64,000 nt of DNA from an uncultured Treponema sp. (GTDB lineage Bacteria; Spirochaetota; Spirochaetia; Treponematales; Treponemataceae), in NCBI GenBank assembly GCA_946411505.1, contig CAMKEG010000008.1, positions 1-64,000 on the forward strand, in the 5' to 3' direction. Below the pieces are notes generated by a model. It was not told the DNA's origin. It saw nothing but the letters and a program-made list of their open reading frames with translations, and did no database searches. The position numbers and the translations under genes are program-made. How positions within the stretch are numbered: the first letter of the stretch is position 1; every line of letters begins with the position of its first letter. Shown piece after piece: positions 39,499 to 47,408 of this stretch.

Positions 39499-41455
39499 CG
39501 CGGACCGCGCGCCTTCAAGCGGCGCGCTTGTTCTTGCCGTTGACATAGGAACGACTTCCCTCAAGGCCGCCTTTGTAAGCGCGGCGGGGGAAGTTTTTGA
39601 TTTTAAAAGAATTGACTATAAGTCATTGCCGCACTCTGACGTCAGCCAGTCATTGCCGGGCTTGCCCCGGCAATCTTTGCAAGACCTTAACCGCGCGGCC
39701 CAAAATGACGGGAAGCCCAATGATGGGGCGGCCAACCAAAAAGCGTTTCAAGGCCAAAACGGGGCGGCCGCTTGGGTCGCCGCCTTGCGCGAATTTTTTC
39801 CAAGCCGCTCGCTCGCTGCCTGCGCCGCCGTCTCCGTTTCCGGGAACGGCCCCACAATCGTCGCCGCTGACGGAACGACCCTTTTGTGGTCGGCCGCGAC
39901 CGAGAGCGTTTGCAAGACCGAGAACGCGGGCGAAGAGAATTGCTCGCAAGCCCAAGAAGGAGCCGCCTCCGACAACGCCGCGCAAACTGATTGCAAGCCC
40001 AAAACTGCCGCCGCCCCCTGTCATTGTCGGGCTCGACCCGACAATCTTTTTTCCAAAATCGACATTCCCGACGCGCAAAAAAAAATCTACGAGCCGCGCC
40101 TTGCCGCATTTAAAAAACTTTTTCCCGACGCGTGGCAAAAAAGCCCGCGCCTTTACACATCAACCCAATGGCTTTGCGGCTGGATAAAAGACAACGCGGC
40201 GTCTATTGGCCTTCCAAGCGGCCTTCCGGTCTTTGACTCAGGCCCTGATTTTATCGCCGCTCTTGTCGGAACTGCCGCGCTTTTCCCGGGCCGCCTTTGC
40301 GACCGGGCCGGTTCCAGCGAAGGTCTGAACTTGTGTTCCCCAAAATTTTTTGAAGGCTCGAATCTTAGGACAATGCCCTCGCCGGCCAAGGGCTTTTGGA
40401 ACGTCTCTTACTTGATTTCCGACCCCGGTTCCAGCCGGCAGGAAAAGTTGGACAATTTTAAAAAGGCTTTCAACGCCCTAAAGGAGGCGGCCGCCGCAAA
40501 CGGCGTTCCGTTTGGGGGCAGGGTGGTCGTGACAGGAGGTCAGGCTCGCGACAAGGATTTGCTTGTGACCAAGGAAGCCGCTGTCGGCGCGACAATAACG
40601 ACGGCCCAAATCCCTGACGCGGAACTTTTAGGCGACGCGGCGGCCGCCTTTTTTAGGCTTGGAACCTATTCCAGCCTTGAGGAAGCCGCCTGCGCTCTTG
40701 TGAGGCTGGAATGCGATGTTTGCGAACGGTCGCGGCCGGGCGGCGTTTCTCAGGCTTTAGACAGTTCCGTGTCTGGCGGGCCTGTCATTGTCGAGCGCGA
40801 CCCGGCAAACTTTCCGCGCTTTTACAACGTTCCGTCCGACATAAAGGCGATAATCTTTGACATAGATTCCACGCTCTACACAAACGCGGCTTACGCCTTT
40901 GAGCAGGTTGACTGCCAAGTGCGCCGCTTCGCTTCCATTCGCGGTATCACAAACGACGAGGCGCGCAAGATGGTGGCCGACTACCGCAAAAAATACGCGG
41001 CGGAAAACGGCGGAAAAAAAGTTTCGCTTTCAAACACGCTGCGCTCTTTTGGAGTGAGCATAGAGCAAAGCGTCCAGTGGCGGCGCGAGCTTATAGAGCC
41101 GGCCGACTTTTTGGGGCCTGACAAAAAATTGCAAGAGGCCCTGGCCGCGCTTGGCCGCCGCTACAAATTGCTTTGCGTTACCAACAACCCGATTTTGCCC
41201 GCGCAAAAAACTTTGGACGCGCTGGGCGTTTCGGACTTGATGGAAGTTTTGGTTGGCCTTGACACTTGCAACCTTTCAAAGCCGGCCAAGGAGCCCTTTG
41301 AGCGCGCGGCAAAGGAGGCCGGCGTTCCCTTTGACAAAATAATAAGCGTGGGCGACCGCTACGACTTGGACTTGGCGCCGGCCCTGGAGCTTGGAATGGG
41401 CGGCGTTTTGGTTCGCGGCGTGGAAGACGTTTACAAGCTTCCCGAATTGATTTGA
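39485..41455 (+). CDS. FGGY-type sugar kinase fused to a HAD-family hydrolase
   Basis: 656 residues. Residues ~15-430 resemble FGGY carbohydrate kinases: LAVDIGTTSLKAAFV (phosphate 1 motif), VSVSGNGPTIVAADG, YTSTQWLCGWIKDNAASIGLPSG and the C-terminal GGRVVVTGGQARDKDLLVTKEAAVGA. Residues ~445-656 form a HAD phosphatase with motif I IIFDIDSTLYTN, motif II CVTNN, Lys in NLSKPAKEPFERA and motif IV SVGDRYDLDLAPALELG. Kinase plus phosphatase in one chain is unusual. Three in-frame palindromic repeats lie in the kinase part (see 39649, 40019, 40783). The sugar is unknown. Confidence 0.8.
   Translation: MTSNDADRAPSSGALVLAVDIGTTSLKAAFVSAAGEVFDFKRIDYKSLPHSDVSQSLPGLPRQSLQDLNRAAQNDGKPNDGAANQKAFQGQNGAAAWVAALREFFPSRSLAACAAVSVSGNGPTIVAADGTTLLWSAATESVCKTENAGEENCSQAQEGAASDNAAQTDCKPKTAAAPCHCRARPDNLFSKIDIPDAQKKIYEPRLAAFKKLFPDAWQKSPRLYTSTQWLCGWIKDNAASIGLPSGLPVFDSGPDFIAALVGTAALFPGRLCDRAGSSEGLNLCSPKFFEGSNLRTMPSPAKGFWNVSYLISDPGSSRQEKLDNFKKAFNALKEAAAANGVPFGGRVVVTGGQARDKDLLVTKEAAVGATITTAQIPDAELLGDAAAAFFRLGTYSSLEEAACALVRLECDVCERSRPGGVSQALDSSVSGGPVIVERDPANFPRFYNVPSDIKAIIFDIDSTLYTNAAYAFEQVDCQVRRFASIRGITNDEARKMVADYRKKYAAENGGKKVSLSNTLRSFGVSIEQSVQWRRELIEPADFLGPDKKLQEALAALGRRYKLLCVTNNPILPAQKTLDALGVSDLMEVLVGLDTCNLSKPAKEPFERAAKEAGVPFDKIISVGDRYDLDLAPALELGMGGVLVRGVEDVYKLPELI
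39649..39676 (+). repeat. In-frame palindromic element, copy 1
   Basis: ATTGCCGGG-CTTGC-CCCGGCAAT within GTCATTGCC…GCAATCT, translated as SLPGLPRQSL. It lies in a low-complexity stretch of the kinase domain. Confidence 0.75.
40019..40047 (+). repeat. In-frame palindromic element, copy 2
   Basis: ATTGTCGGG-CTCGA-CCCGACAAT within TGTCATTGTC…ACAATCT, translated as CHCRARPDNLF. The stem differs from copy 1 by compensating C/T and G/A changes. It interrupts a linker-like region. Confidence 0.75.
40783..40809 (+). repeat. In-frame palindromic element, copy 3 (degenerate)
   Basis: CTGTCATTGTCGAGCGCGACCCGGCAAAC, translated as PVIVERDPANF, in the linker between kinase and HAD domains. Stem pairing is partly decayed. 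Confidence 0.6.
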
Positions 41456-41512
41456 TTCGCCGCTCCTAGACAAACTTTTTATTTTTTTATATAATAAAAA
41501 TTCGAGGAATTT

Positions 41513-42355
41513 ATGAAAATTACGAAAGTTCAAGGGAAACTTGAGCTTAAAAATTCAGGCGGCCTTTCCTTGTTTTTTATTGGAACTGGCGGCGCCTTTT
41601 CAAAGACAAATTTTCAAAGCAACGCCCTTTTCATCAAGGGCAAAAACCATGTCCTCATTGATTGCGGAACTTTGTGCCCCTTGGCGATTTCGCAGTTCGG
41701 CGTTCAAATTTCCGACATAAAGAATTTTTTCTTGACCCATTCCCACGCGGACCACATTGGCGGAATGGAGGAAGTGGCCTTTACCAGCTACTATTCCAAA
41801 AAAGAGCGGCCTGTCGTTGTGATTGACGACAAGTACAAGAAAATTTTGTGGAACGAGTCTCTGCGCGGCGGCCTTGGCTACAGCAAAACTTTTGGCGGAA
41901 AGACAGCCGGTTTTGACGACTACTTTTTTCAGCTTAATCCGCAAAAGGAAAAAGTCGGAAAGAGGCGCTACCTTCATGCCGTGATTGGCGGAAAGGGCGG
42001 AATCGACCTTAAGATTTTTGAAACATCCCATTCCAACGCGATGAATTCAAACGGAAAAGTTTTTCATTCTTGCGGAGTTGTCGTTGACGACAAGATTCTT
42101 TTTACCGGCGACACAAAATTCAACCGCGAGCAGTTGGAAAACATTTTGAGCGACTTTGACATAGAGTGGATTTTTCACGACGTTTGCTTTTACAAGAACG
42201 AAGTCCACGCAAGCTATTCCGAACTCAAGCGCTTGCCTGCGGACGTGAAGAAAAAAATTTACTTGTGCCATTGCGACGAAAAGCTCCTTGACAAAAAGGT
42301 CAAGGACGACGGCTTTGCCGGCTTCGCCAAGCGCGGAGTTTATTACAATTTTTGA
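41513..42355 (+). CDS. Metallo-beta-lactamase-fold hydrolase, RNase Z-like
   Basis: 280 residues. LSLFFIGTGGAFSKTNFQSNALF opens the fold, THSHADHIGGMEE is the metal motif, FETSHSN, LFTGDTKFN (bridging Asp) and YLCHCDE complete the ligands. The overall pattern is like RNase Z/arylsulfatase-type hydrolases, but I cannot assign a substrate. It has GAGGA before the ATG and is followed seven bases later by the tRNA-Arg gene, so co-transcription is likely. Confidence 0.8.
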   Translation: MKITKVQGKLELKNSGGLSLFFIGTGGAFSKTNFQSNALFIKGKNHVLIDCGTLCPLAISQFGVQISDIKNFFLTHSHADHIGGMEEVAFTSYYSKKERPVVVIDDKYKKILWNESLRGGLGYSKTFGGKTAGFDDYFFQLNPQKEKVGKRRYLHAVIGGKGGIDLKIFETSHSNAMNSNGKVFHSCGVVVDDKILFTGDTKFNREQLENILSDFDIEWIFHDVCFYKNEVHASYSELKRLPADVKKKIYLCHCDEKLLDKKVKDDGFAGFAKRGVYYNF

Positions 42356-42361
42356 ATTTTA

Positions 42362-42435
42362 GGTCCATTAGCTCAACTGGATAGAGCGGCCGCCTCCTAA
42401 GCGGCAGGTTGTGTGTTCGATTCACATATGGGCCA
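42362..42435 (+). tRNA. tRNA-Arg (anticodon CCT)
   Basis: 74 nt. GGTCCAT acceptor pairs with ATGGGCC (one G·U), discriminator A. Anticodon loop CTCCTAA gives CCU, reading AGG. D-arm AGCTCAACTGGATAGAGC and T-arm GTGTTCGATTCAC are regular. CCA is not encoded as a complete triplet. A terminator follows. Confidence 0.94.
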
Positions 42436-42445
42436 AACAAAAAAA

Positions 42446-42473
42446 ATCCCGCATAGCGCGGGATTTTTTTTTT
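42446..42473 (+). terminator. Terminator after tRNA-Arg
   Basis: ATCCCGC-ATAGC-GCGGGAT followed by T9-10. Confidence 0.9.
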
Positions 42474-42507
42474 ATTGCGGCGCGATAATTTTATTCGCGC
42501 CGCAAAA

Positions 42508-42550
42508 GAAACGAGTCAAGGCCTTGAGCGAAGCGTGCCTTGACCGTTTC
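42508..42550 (-). terminator. Probable terminator of the NagZ-like gene
   Basis: GAAACG(G)GTCAAGGC pairs with GCCTTGAC(T)CGTTTC; on the minus strand a TTTCTTTT tract follows. No gene lies in 42436-42579. Confidence 0.55.
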
Positions 42551-42579
42551 TAACGAGTTTCGCAAGCAAAACTCGCGTG

Positions 42580-44415
42580 TCAATCAAACAGCGCTTGGAC
42601 GGCGCGGGCGTAGCCGCTTTGCGTGTAGTTGTAGAGCGCGGTCCAGCCAAAGCCGTCTTCCTTTGGAAAAATTTTTTTGTCGTAGGGAAGGTTCATGCTG
42701 ATTCCGATTGTCCGGCTTGCGGCGCCCGATTTTTTTATTTCGCGCGCGAGGCTTGCCGGGTAGGCGGCCTGCCAAAGCTTTTTGTCCTTTACCGCGCCGC
42801 CCGTAAGCTGCGTGAACACTAGGATTAGGCCTGCGTTTTTGGCGGCCGCCTTGTCTTGCGCGTTCGGGCTTTTTCTTTCCTCGTAGCAAATGAATTGCGC
42901 GTCGTTGATTGAGCGCGCGGCGAGCGCTTTTTGCAGGACTTCAATTTTGTCGCCAAAGGGAACAAAGACCGCGACTCTTTTTCCGCGCGCGCGGACCGGG
43001 GCGGTGACGTTGACAAAGGACGCTCGCGCCGCGGCGGTTTGAATTTGCGCGCATTCCAACAGCGCCTTTTGCTTTCGCTCCTTTTCCATCGGAACTATTT
43101 TTTGCGCGAGCGGGCAAAGCTTTCCGTCTTGAACGGCGACCAAGCCGGCCTTAAGCTTTAGTTCCAGCGAGCGGAAGACGGCCTGGTCCAAGGCCTTTTT
43201 TTCAAGGCTTCCGTCGTCGACGGCGGCTTCGACCTTGCAAAAAAAGTCTTCCAAAAATTCCGCGTCCTGCTTTGAGTAGACGTTTATCGGATTTATTATC
43301 AAGTCGCAGCCGGCGTTTACAGCCAGGACAAAGCTTTGGTCGGCCGTCCAGTTTTTGTATATCGCGGCCATGTCCATCGCGTCGCTTATGACCGCGCCCT
43401 TGTAGCCGAGCGAGCCGCGTAAAATTTTGGTCAGGATTTTTTTTGAAAGCGTTGCGGGCGCGACAAGGCTCTTCGCGCTTTTGGAGCTTTTTAGCCTTGT
43501 CTTGTCAAGCCGCGGGCACTGGATGTGCGCGGTCATTATCAGTGGAATGTCGTCTTGAATGTTTTTCTTGAACGGAAGGGCCTCGACCCTTTTCCATTTT
43601 GCGGGCGTGGAGTGGATTGCCGGCAAGTCCAAGTGCGAGTCTTCCGAAGTGTCGCCGTGGCCGGGAAAATGCTTCGCGCAGGGAAGAACTCCGGCGCTCA
43701 AAAGGCCTTGGCTGAAGGCCGCCGAAAATTCCGCCGTCTCTTGCGGGTCGCTTGAAAAGCTTCTTATGCCGATGACCGGGTTTTGCGGATTTGAGGCCAC
43801 GTCGCAAACCGGCGCCAAGTCCACGTTTATTCCGTAGTCAAGCAAAAGCTGGCCGTTGGCTTTTCCGCACAAAAAGGCGTTTTGCGCGTCGCCGCTCTTT
43901 CCGATGGCCATCGCGCTTGGCGTCGCAAAGTCGTATACGCGCGCCACGTTTCCGCCCTCTTGGTCGGCGAAAAACAAGAGCGGCAAATTGTTTCCGTCGA
44001 GCGCGGCCTTGTTCAAGTCGCGTATGAAGCGCTTGGCTTCGGCGGCGCTTGTCATGTTCTCCCCAAAAAGGATTACAGAGCCTATGTGGTAGTCGCGGAC
44101 TGTCTTGTAAATCGTTGGGTTGATTGTGTTTTGCGCGGCGAAAATCTTCGGGTTTTCAACCGACAGCGCGGGGTTGTAGGCCGGCCGCCTTTCCGCCGAG
44201 TCCGTCCAAAAGCGAAAGTTCATCACGCAAAGCGCGCCGATCTTTTGGCGCGTTGTCATCGAGTCCACGCAGTCTTTTATTGCGGCCTTCGCGCGCCTGT
44301 CCACAATCGTCCGGCTGTCCGCAATCGCGCTCGCGGCGCTATGCTCGTTTTGCGCGGCTAAATTTATCGGCAGAGCCAACGCCAGCGACAGCGCGGCTGC
44401 AAGAAATTTTTTCAT
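42580..44415 (-). CDS. Exported glycoside hydrolase family 3, beta-N-acetylhexosaminidase (NagZ-like)
   Basis: 611 residues with a signal peptide (FLAAALSLALALPINLAAQ). GH3 landmarks: FADQEGGNVARV, KHFPGHGDTSEDSHLDLP (the NagZ catalytic His-Asp loop) and the nucleophile Asp in GAVISDAMDMAAIY. The C-terminal ~200 residues form the second GH3 domain. It should remove N-acetylglucosamine from peptidoglycan fragments or other hexosaminides outside the inner membrane, unlike cytosolic E. coli NagZ. A promoter-like TATAAT lies 11 bases before the ATG. Confidence 0.9.
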   Translation of the reverse strand: MKKFLAAALSLALALPINLAAQNEHSAASAIADSRTIVDRRAKAAIKDCVDSMTTRQKIGALCVMNFRFWTDSAERRPAYNPALSVENPKIFAAQNTINPTIYKTVRDYHIGSVILFGENMTSAAEAKRFIRDLNKAALDGNNLPLLFFADQEGGNVARVYDFATPSAMAIGKSGDAQNAFLCGKANGQLLLDYGINVDLAPVCDVASNPQNPVIGIRSFSSDPQETAEFSAAFSQGLLSAGVLPCAKHFPGHGDTSEDSHLDLPAIHSTPAKWKRVEALPFKKNIQDDIPLIMTAHIQCPRLDKTRLKSSKSAKSLVAPATLSKKILTKILRGSLGYKGAVISDAMDMAAIYKNWTADQSFVLAVNAGCDLIINPINVYSKQDAEFLEDFFCKVEAAVDDGSLEKKALDQAVFRSLELKLKAGLVAVQDGKLCPLAQKIVPMEKERKQKALLECAQIQTAAARASFVNVTAPVRARGKRVAVFVPFGDKIEVLQKALAARSINDAQFICYEERKSPNAQDKAAAKNAGLILVFTQLTGGAVKDKKLWQAAYPASLAREIKKSGAASRTIGISMNLPYDKKIFPKEDGFGWTALYNYTQSGYARAVQALFD

Positions 44416-44555
44416 CTTAACTATGGATTATAGCGATGATAAAAACAAATGTATAGTTTAAAACGAGCGAAGACGCGTAAATTCATTGCGAATTTTTAAA
44501 ATTTCTATGGTATATGAAAGGGAATAGCAAAGTCGCGCTTTCCGCCTAACGGCGG

Positions 44556-44590
44556 AAAAAAAATCCCGGAACCGCGCGAACGGCCCCGGG
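44556..44590 (-). terminator. Terminator after the repeat-rich lipoprotein gene
   Basis: Minus strand CCCGG…CCGGG stem with a two-base internal loop, followed by T8. The remaining 44416-44625 gap contains only the upstream region of the NagZ-like gene. Confidence 0.7.
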
Positions 44591-44625
44591 TAAAACTGTC
44601 TCCGATATTTAGAAGTTAGAAAACG

Positions 44626-47187
44626 CTAGTTGAAGACGCGCACGCCGCAAGCTTTTAGCTCACCTTTTTTGTCAAATAAAGCGATGCCTTTTGAATCGCT
44701 TGCAAAAATGGCAGCTGTTTGCGTGTCTTGGTGAATTTTTGACGGGTCCCAGCAGCTTGAGGACCATGTCCAGTCGCCTTCGACAATTTTGGTTGTTATC
44801 CCAAGAGCGTCAAAAGAATTGTTTACGGTTTCTAGGTTTGCGAACAGGGTAATCAGCTCTTTTGATGCCGGCAAGTACCATTTGTCGTCGTTGTAAATTC
44901 CCTTCCTGTTATCCACTTCCGCAAACCAGAACGCAGGGTATGCGCCCGCGCTCCAAACGCCCATGTGTTGATGCGCGGCTGTTTTGTTTGCTAATCCGTC
45001 CTCTTCGGAAACTGTGTATTCATTTGTGTTGTAAAGGGCCGCGCCGTCAGAGCACCACTTTTTCTTTTCTCCAATTTTTACGCCCACGCCTTTTTTATTT
45101 GCGGCGTCAAAAATAATTGCGACGGCTGCGCTTTTTTGCGAAGCGGTCATTTTATCCCTGTCGGCGTAGCGCACTACAAGGCCGTTGTCCAGCACGATGT
45201 CGCCAAGCTCTTTTGCTTCTGTCGCCGCGACTGTGGGCCCGGTAAAGAATGTCGCGCTTACCGTCACGTTTTGCGCCGGCATCGTGAAGGTTCTTGTAAG
45301 TCCGCTTCCGCCCAAATTGGTCGCTCCGGTCACGCTAATTGAATCGGCCGTGTAGTCGTAATAGTTGGCCGCGGCTATTACAAGGGTCACCGTCTGGCCG
45401 TAAGTGGCGCTTGTGATGGCCTGGCCGCTTGAGTTTTTGGCGGTGACAGTTCCGTTTGCAATTCCGCTTGTGGTGATTGTGTAATTTATCGCCGTGAATG
45501 TCGCGCTTATAGTGACGTTACCTGCCGGCATCGAAAATGTTCTTGCGCTGCCATTGGTAATTCCGCTTCCTGACAGAGTAATGGCGCTTGCAGAAGTTGA
45601 TGCAGAAATTGAGCTGAGTTCATAGCCAGTGTCAGGTTTAATTGTAAGGATTACAGGTGTGTTATAAGCGGCGCTTGTAGCATTTGTTGTTGAAATTGTA
45701 TCAACTGTAACACTTCCGTGTGACATTGTCTGCTTTGTAATTGAATATGATATTTGTGTGAATGTCGCGCTTACAGTGACGTTTTCCGCCGGCATAGTGA
45801 AGGTTCTTGTAAGGCCGTCGCCGCTTGTCGTCACCGCTTCGCCGCTTGCCTTTGTTACGGCAATGCTCGAAAGCTGGTAGCCAGTCGCGGGGCTTGCGGT
45901 AAGAGTTACTGTCGCGTTCGCTTCCGCTGCGCTTGCATTTGTTGAATTTACGCTTGCGGTAACCGTTCCGTTTGAAATGCCAGAGGTGGAAATGTCGTAT
46001 TCCGGCGCGGCGGTCTGCGCGGTCCAGCCAGAGGGAATGCCGCTGTTGCCTGTAGGCCAATCCACGCCGTTGGCTTTTACGAAGGTTCCTGTGGCAGAAA
46101 CGTTAGAAAGCCAAGATATTGTAGCCTCGCTTGCGGCAATGCTTGTTGCTAGGCATTTTACATAATTCAGTTTCTCGCATCCACGGAACATTTCTGAATA
46201 ACATTCTTTAACCAATGTTTTTGCGGGAAGATCCGGCGCTTTTTCCAATTTTTTGCATTCATAGAACATTCTTTCATAGCATTTTTCATATAATGTAGCG
46301 GACGGAAGCGCAGGCGCTGTCGTCAAATTTGCGCAGTTGTAGAACATATTGCTATAGCAAGACTTAGCCAGGCTTGTGGCAGGAAGGTCCGGCGCTGCCG
46401 CCAAATTTGCGCAGCCATGAAACATGCTGCTGTAACAAGACTCAGCCATGCTTTTGGCTGGAAGAGCCGGCGCGCTTGTCAAGGCCTCGCAGCCGGAAAA
46501 CATGCCGCTGTAACAATACTCAGCCAATGTTGTCGCCGGCAGTTCCGGCGCGCTTGTCAAGGCAGAGCAATCTTCAAACATTCTAGCATAGCAATTAGAA
46601 GTGATTGTTGTCGCGGGAAGAAGGAGCTTCTTTTCTGAATGGTTTTTAATGTGGGTATTGTTTCTAAACATCATTGCAAAGGCGCCGGAAACAGTTAATG
46701 ACGTTTTGCTTTTATAGTCCGAAGAATCAAGAAGGCTCATTATGTTTCCATAAACATAACAATCGCTTGAACACTTAATCGTTAAATACTTATTATTGTT
46801 TACGTCATTCTCAGAGCCATTCGCAAAGAACGCAACCTTGTCTCCCGCGCTAACTTGAATTGGCGAAGATATTGATGACGCGGACTTCTTTGATATTGCG
46901 GCAGGCATATTATTTTGAACGCTAACAGTAAGAGTCTTCAATTCGCCGTCATTTATTTTATACTTAAGAGTTGACCATGGATTGACAATTGAGATGCTTC
47001 CGTCCGCAATCGCCTCAAGCGTGAGCGGAATGTCCAGCTCTGTCGGAGCGGGCGTTTGTTTGGGCGCGCCGTTCAACAAACCTAAAAGGGCCGCGTTGTT
47101 GCTGTCGCTGGCGTTGGAACAGCCGGCGGCGGCGAACAAGAATCCAAGCGCCGCTATGATTGCGGCCAAGCCTAAAAACTTTTTCAT
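44626..47187 (-). CDS. Surface lipoprotein with BspA-like LRR and InlB-type repeats
   Basis: 853 residues. Lipobox FAAAGC after a hydrophobic signal. Residues ~185-345 hold six 26-residue leucine-rich units of the pattern CYSxMFxGCxxLxxAPxLPAxxLAxx, similar to Treponema/BspA surface repeats. Residues ~385-640 hold three ~80-residue InlB B-repeat-like units (SGxxNGTVTA … GYxLSSI … RTFTMPAxNVTVSATF). The C-terminal ~190 residues end in a DUF1566-like domain (WYLPASKELITLFAN … WSSS). Likely a surface adhesin or polysaccharide binder. It is divergent from a membrane-anchored regulator, and direct repeats overlap its promoter region. Confidence 0.85.
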   Translation of the reverse strand: MKKFLGLAAIIAALGFLFAAAGCSNASDSNNAALLGLLNGAPKQTPAPTELDIPLTLEAIADGSISIVNPWSTLKYKINDGELKTLTVSVQNNMPAAISKKSASSISSPIQVSAGDKVAFFANGSENDVNNNKYLTIKCSSDCYVYGNIMSLLDSSDYKSKTSLTVSGAFAMMFRNNTHIKNHSEKKLLLPATTITSNCYARMFEDCSALTSAPELPATTLAEYCYSGMFSGCEALTSAPALPAKSMAESCYSSMFHGCANLAAAPDLPATSLAKSCYSNMFYNCANLTTAPALPSATLYEKCYERMFYECKKLEKAPDLPAKTLVKECYSEMFRGCEKLNYVKCLATSIAASEATISWLSNVSATGTFVKANGVDWPTGNSGIPSGWTAQTAAPEYDISTSGISNGTVTASVNSTNASAAEANATVTLTASPATGYQLSSIAVTKASGEAVTTSGDGLTRTFTMPAENVTVSATFTQISYSITKQTMSHGSVTVDTISTTNATSAAYNTPVILTIKPDTGYELSSISASTSASAITLSGSGITNGSARTFSMPAGNVTISATFTAINYTITTSGIANGTVTAKNSSGQAITSATYGQTVTLVIAAANYYDYTADSISVTGATNLGGSGLTRTFTMPAQNVTVSATFFTGPTVAATEAKELGDIVLDNGLVVRYADRDKMTASQKSAAVAIIFDAANKKGVGVKIGEKKKWCSDGAALYNTNEYTVSEEDGLANKTAAHQHMGVWSAGAYPAFWFAEVDNRKGIYNDDKWYLPASKELITLFANLETVNNSFDALGITTKIVEGDWTWSSSCWDPSKIHQDTQTAAIFASDSKGIALFDKKGELKACGVRVFN

Positions 47188-47260
47188 TTTCTTTCTCCCA
47201 AAGAATAAATTTTTTCCAGCTTTTCCCCAGCCGGTTGCCGTTATTTTAGAATTCCGACCG

Positions 47261-47342
47261 CAACAAATCAGCGCAAAAAAAGGCCCAAAACAGCGACAAA
47301 TCAGTACAAATTTTCAAAAAAACAGCGACAAATCAGCGCAAA
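47261..47342. promoter_or_regulatory. Three direct repeats (ACAAATCAGCGCAAA) between the lipoprotein and its divergent regulator
   Basis: CAACAAATCAGCGCAAA, GCGACAAATCAGTACAAA and GCGACAAATCAGCGCAAA; the ACAAATCAG cores start at 47263, 47296 and 47328, a 32-33 bp period (three helical turns). The first overlaps a TGATTT-16-TAAAAT promoter-like pair (47243-47270) directed at the lipoprotein. This layout is typical of activator sites. Confidence 0.65.
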
Positions 47343-47360
47343 GTCCAAAAACTCCAAAGA

Positions 47361-47390
47361 TTGACGCAAATTTGAATTAAGCGCTATAAT
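47361..47390 (+). promoter_or_regulatory. Promoter of the membrane-anchored regulator gene
   Basis: TTGACG, 18 bp, TATAAT; leader of about 12 bases with AGGAAA. Confidence 0.7.
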
Positions 47391-47408
47391 GTTTTAGGAA
47401 AAAAAGTT

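Noticed and set aside
47261-47342. Short CRISPR array
   Set aside because: Three imperfect ~17-bp direct repeats with only ~15-bp AT-rich gaps; promoter position fits a regulator site better.
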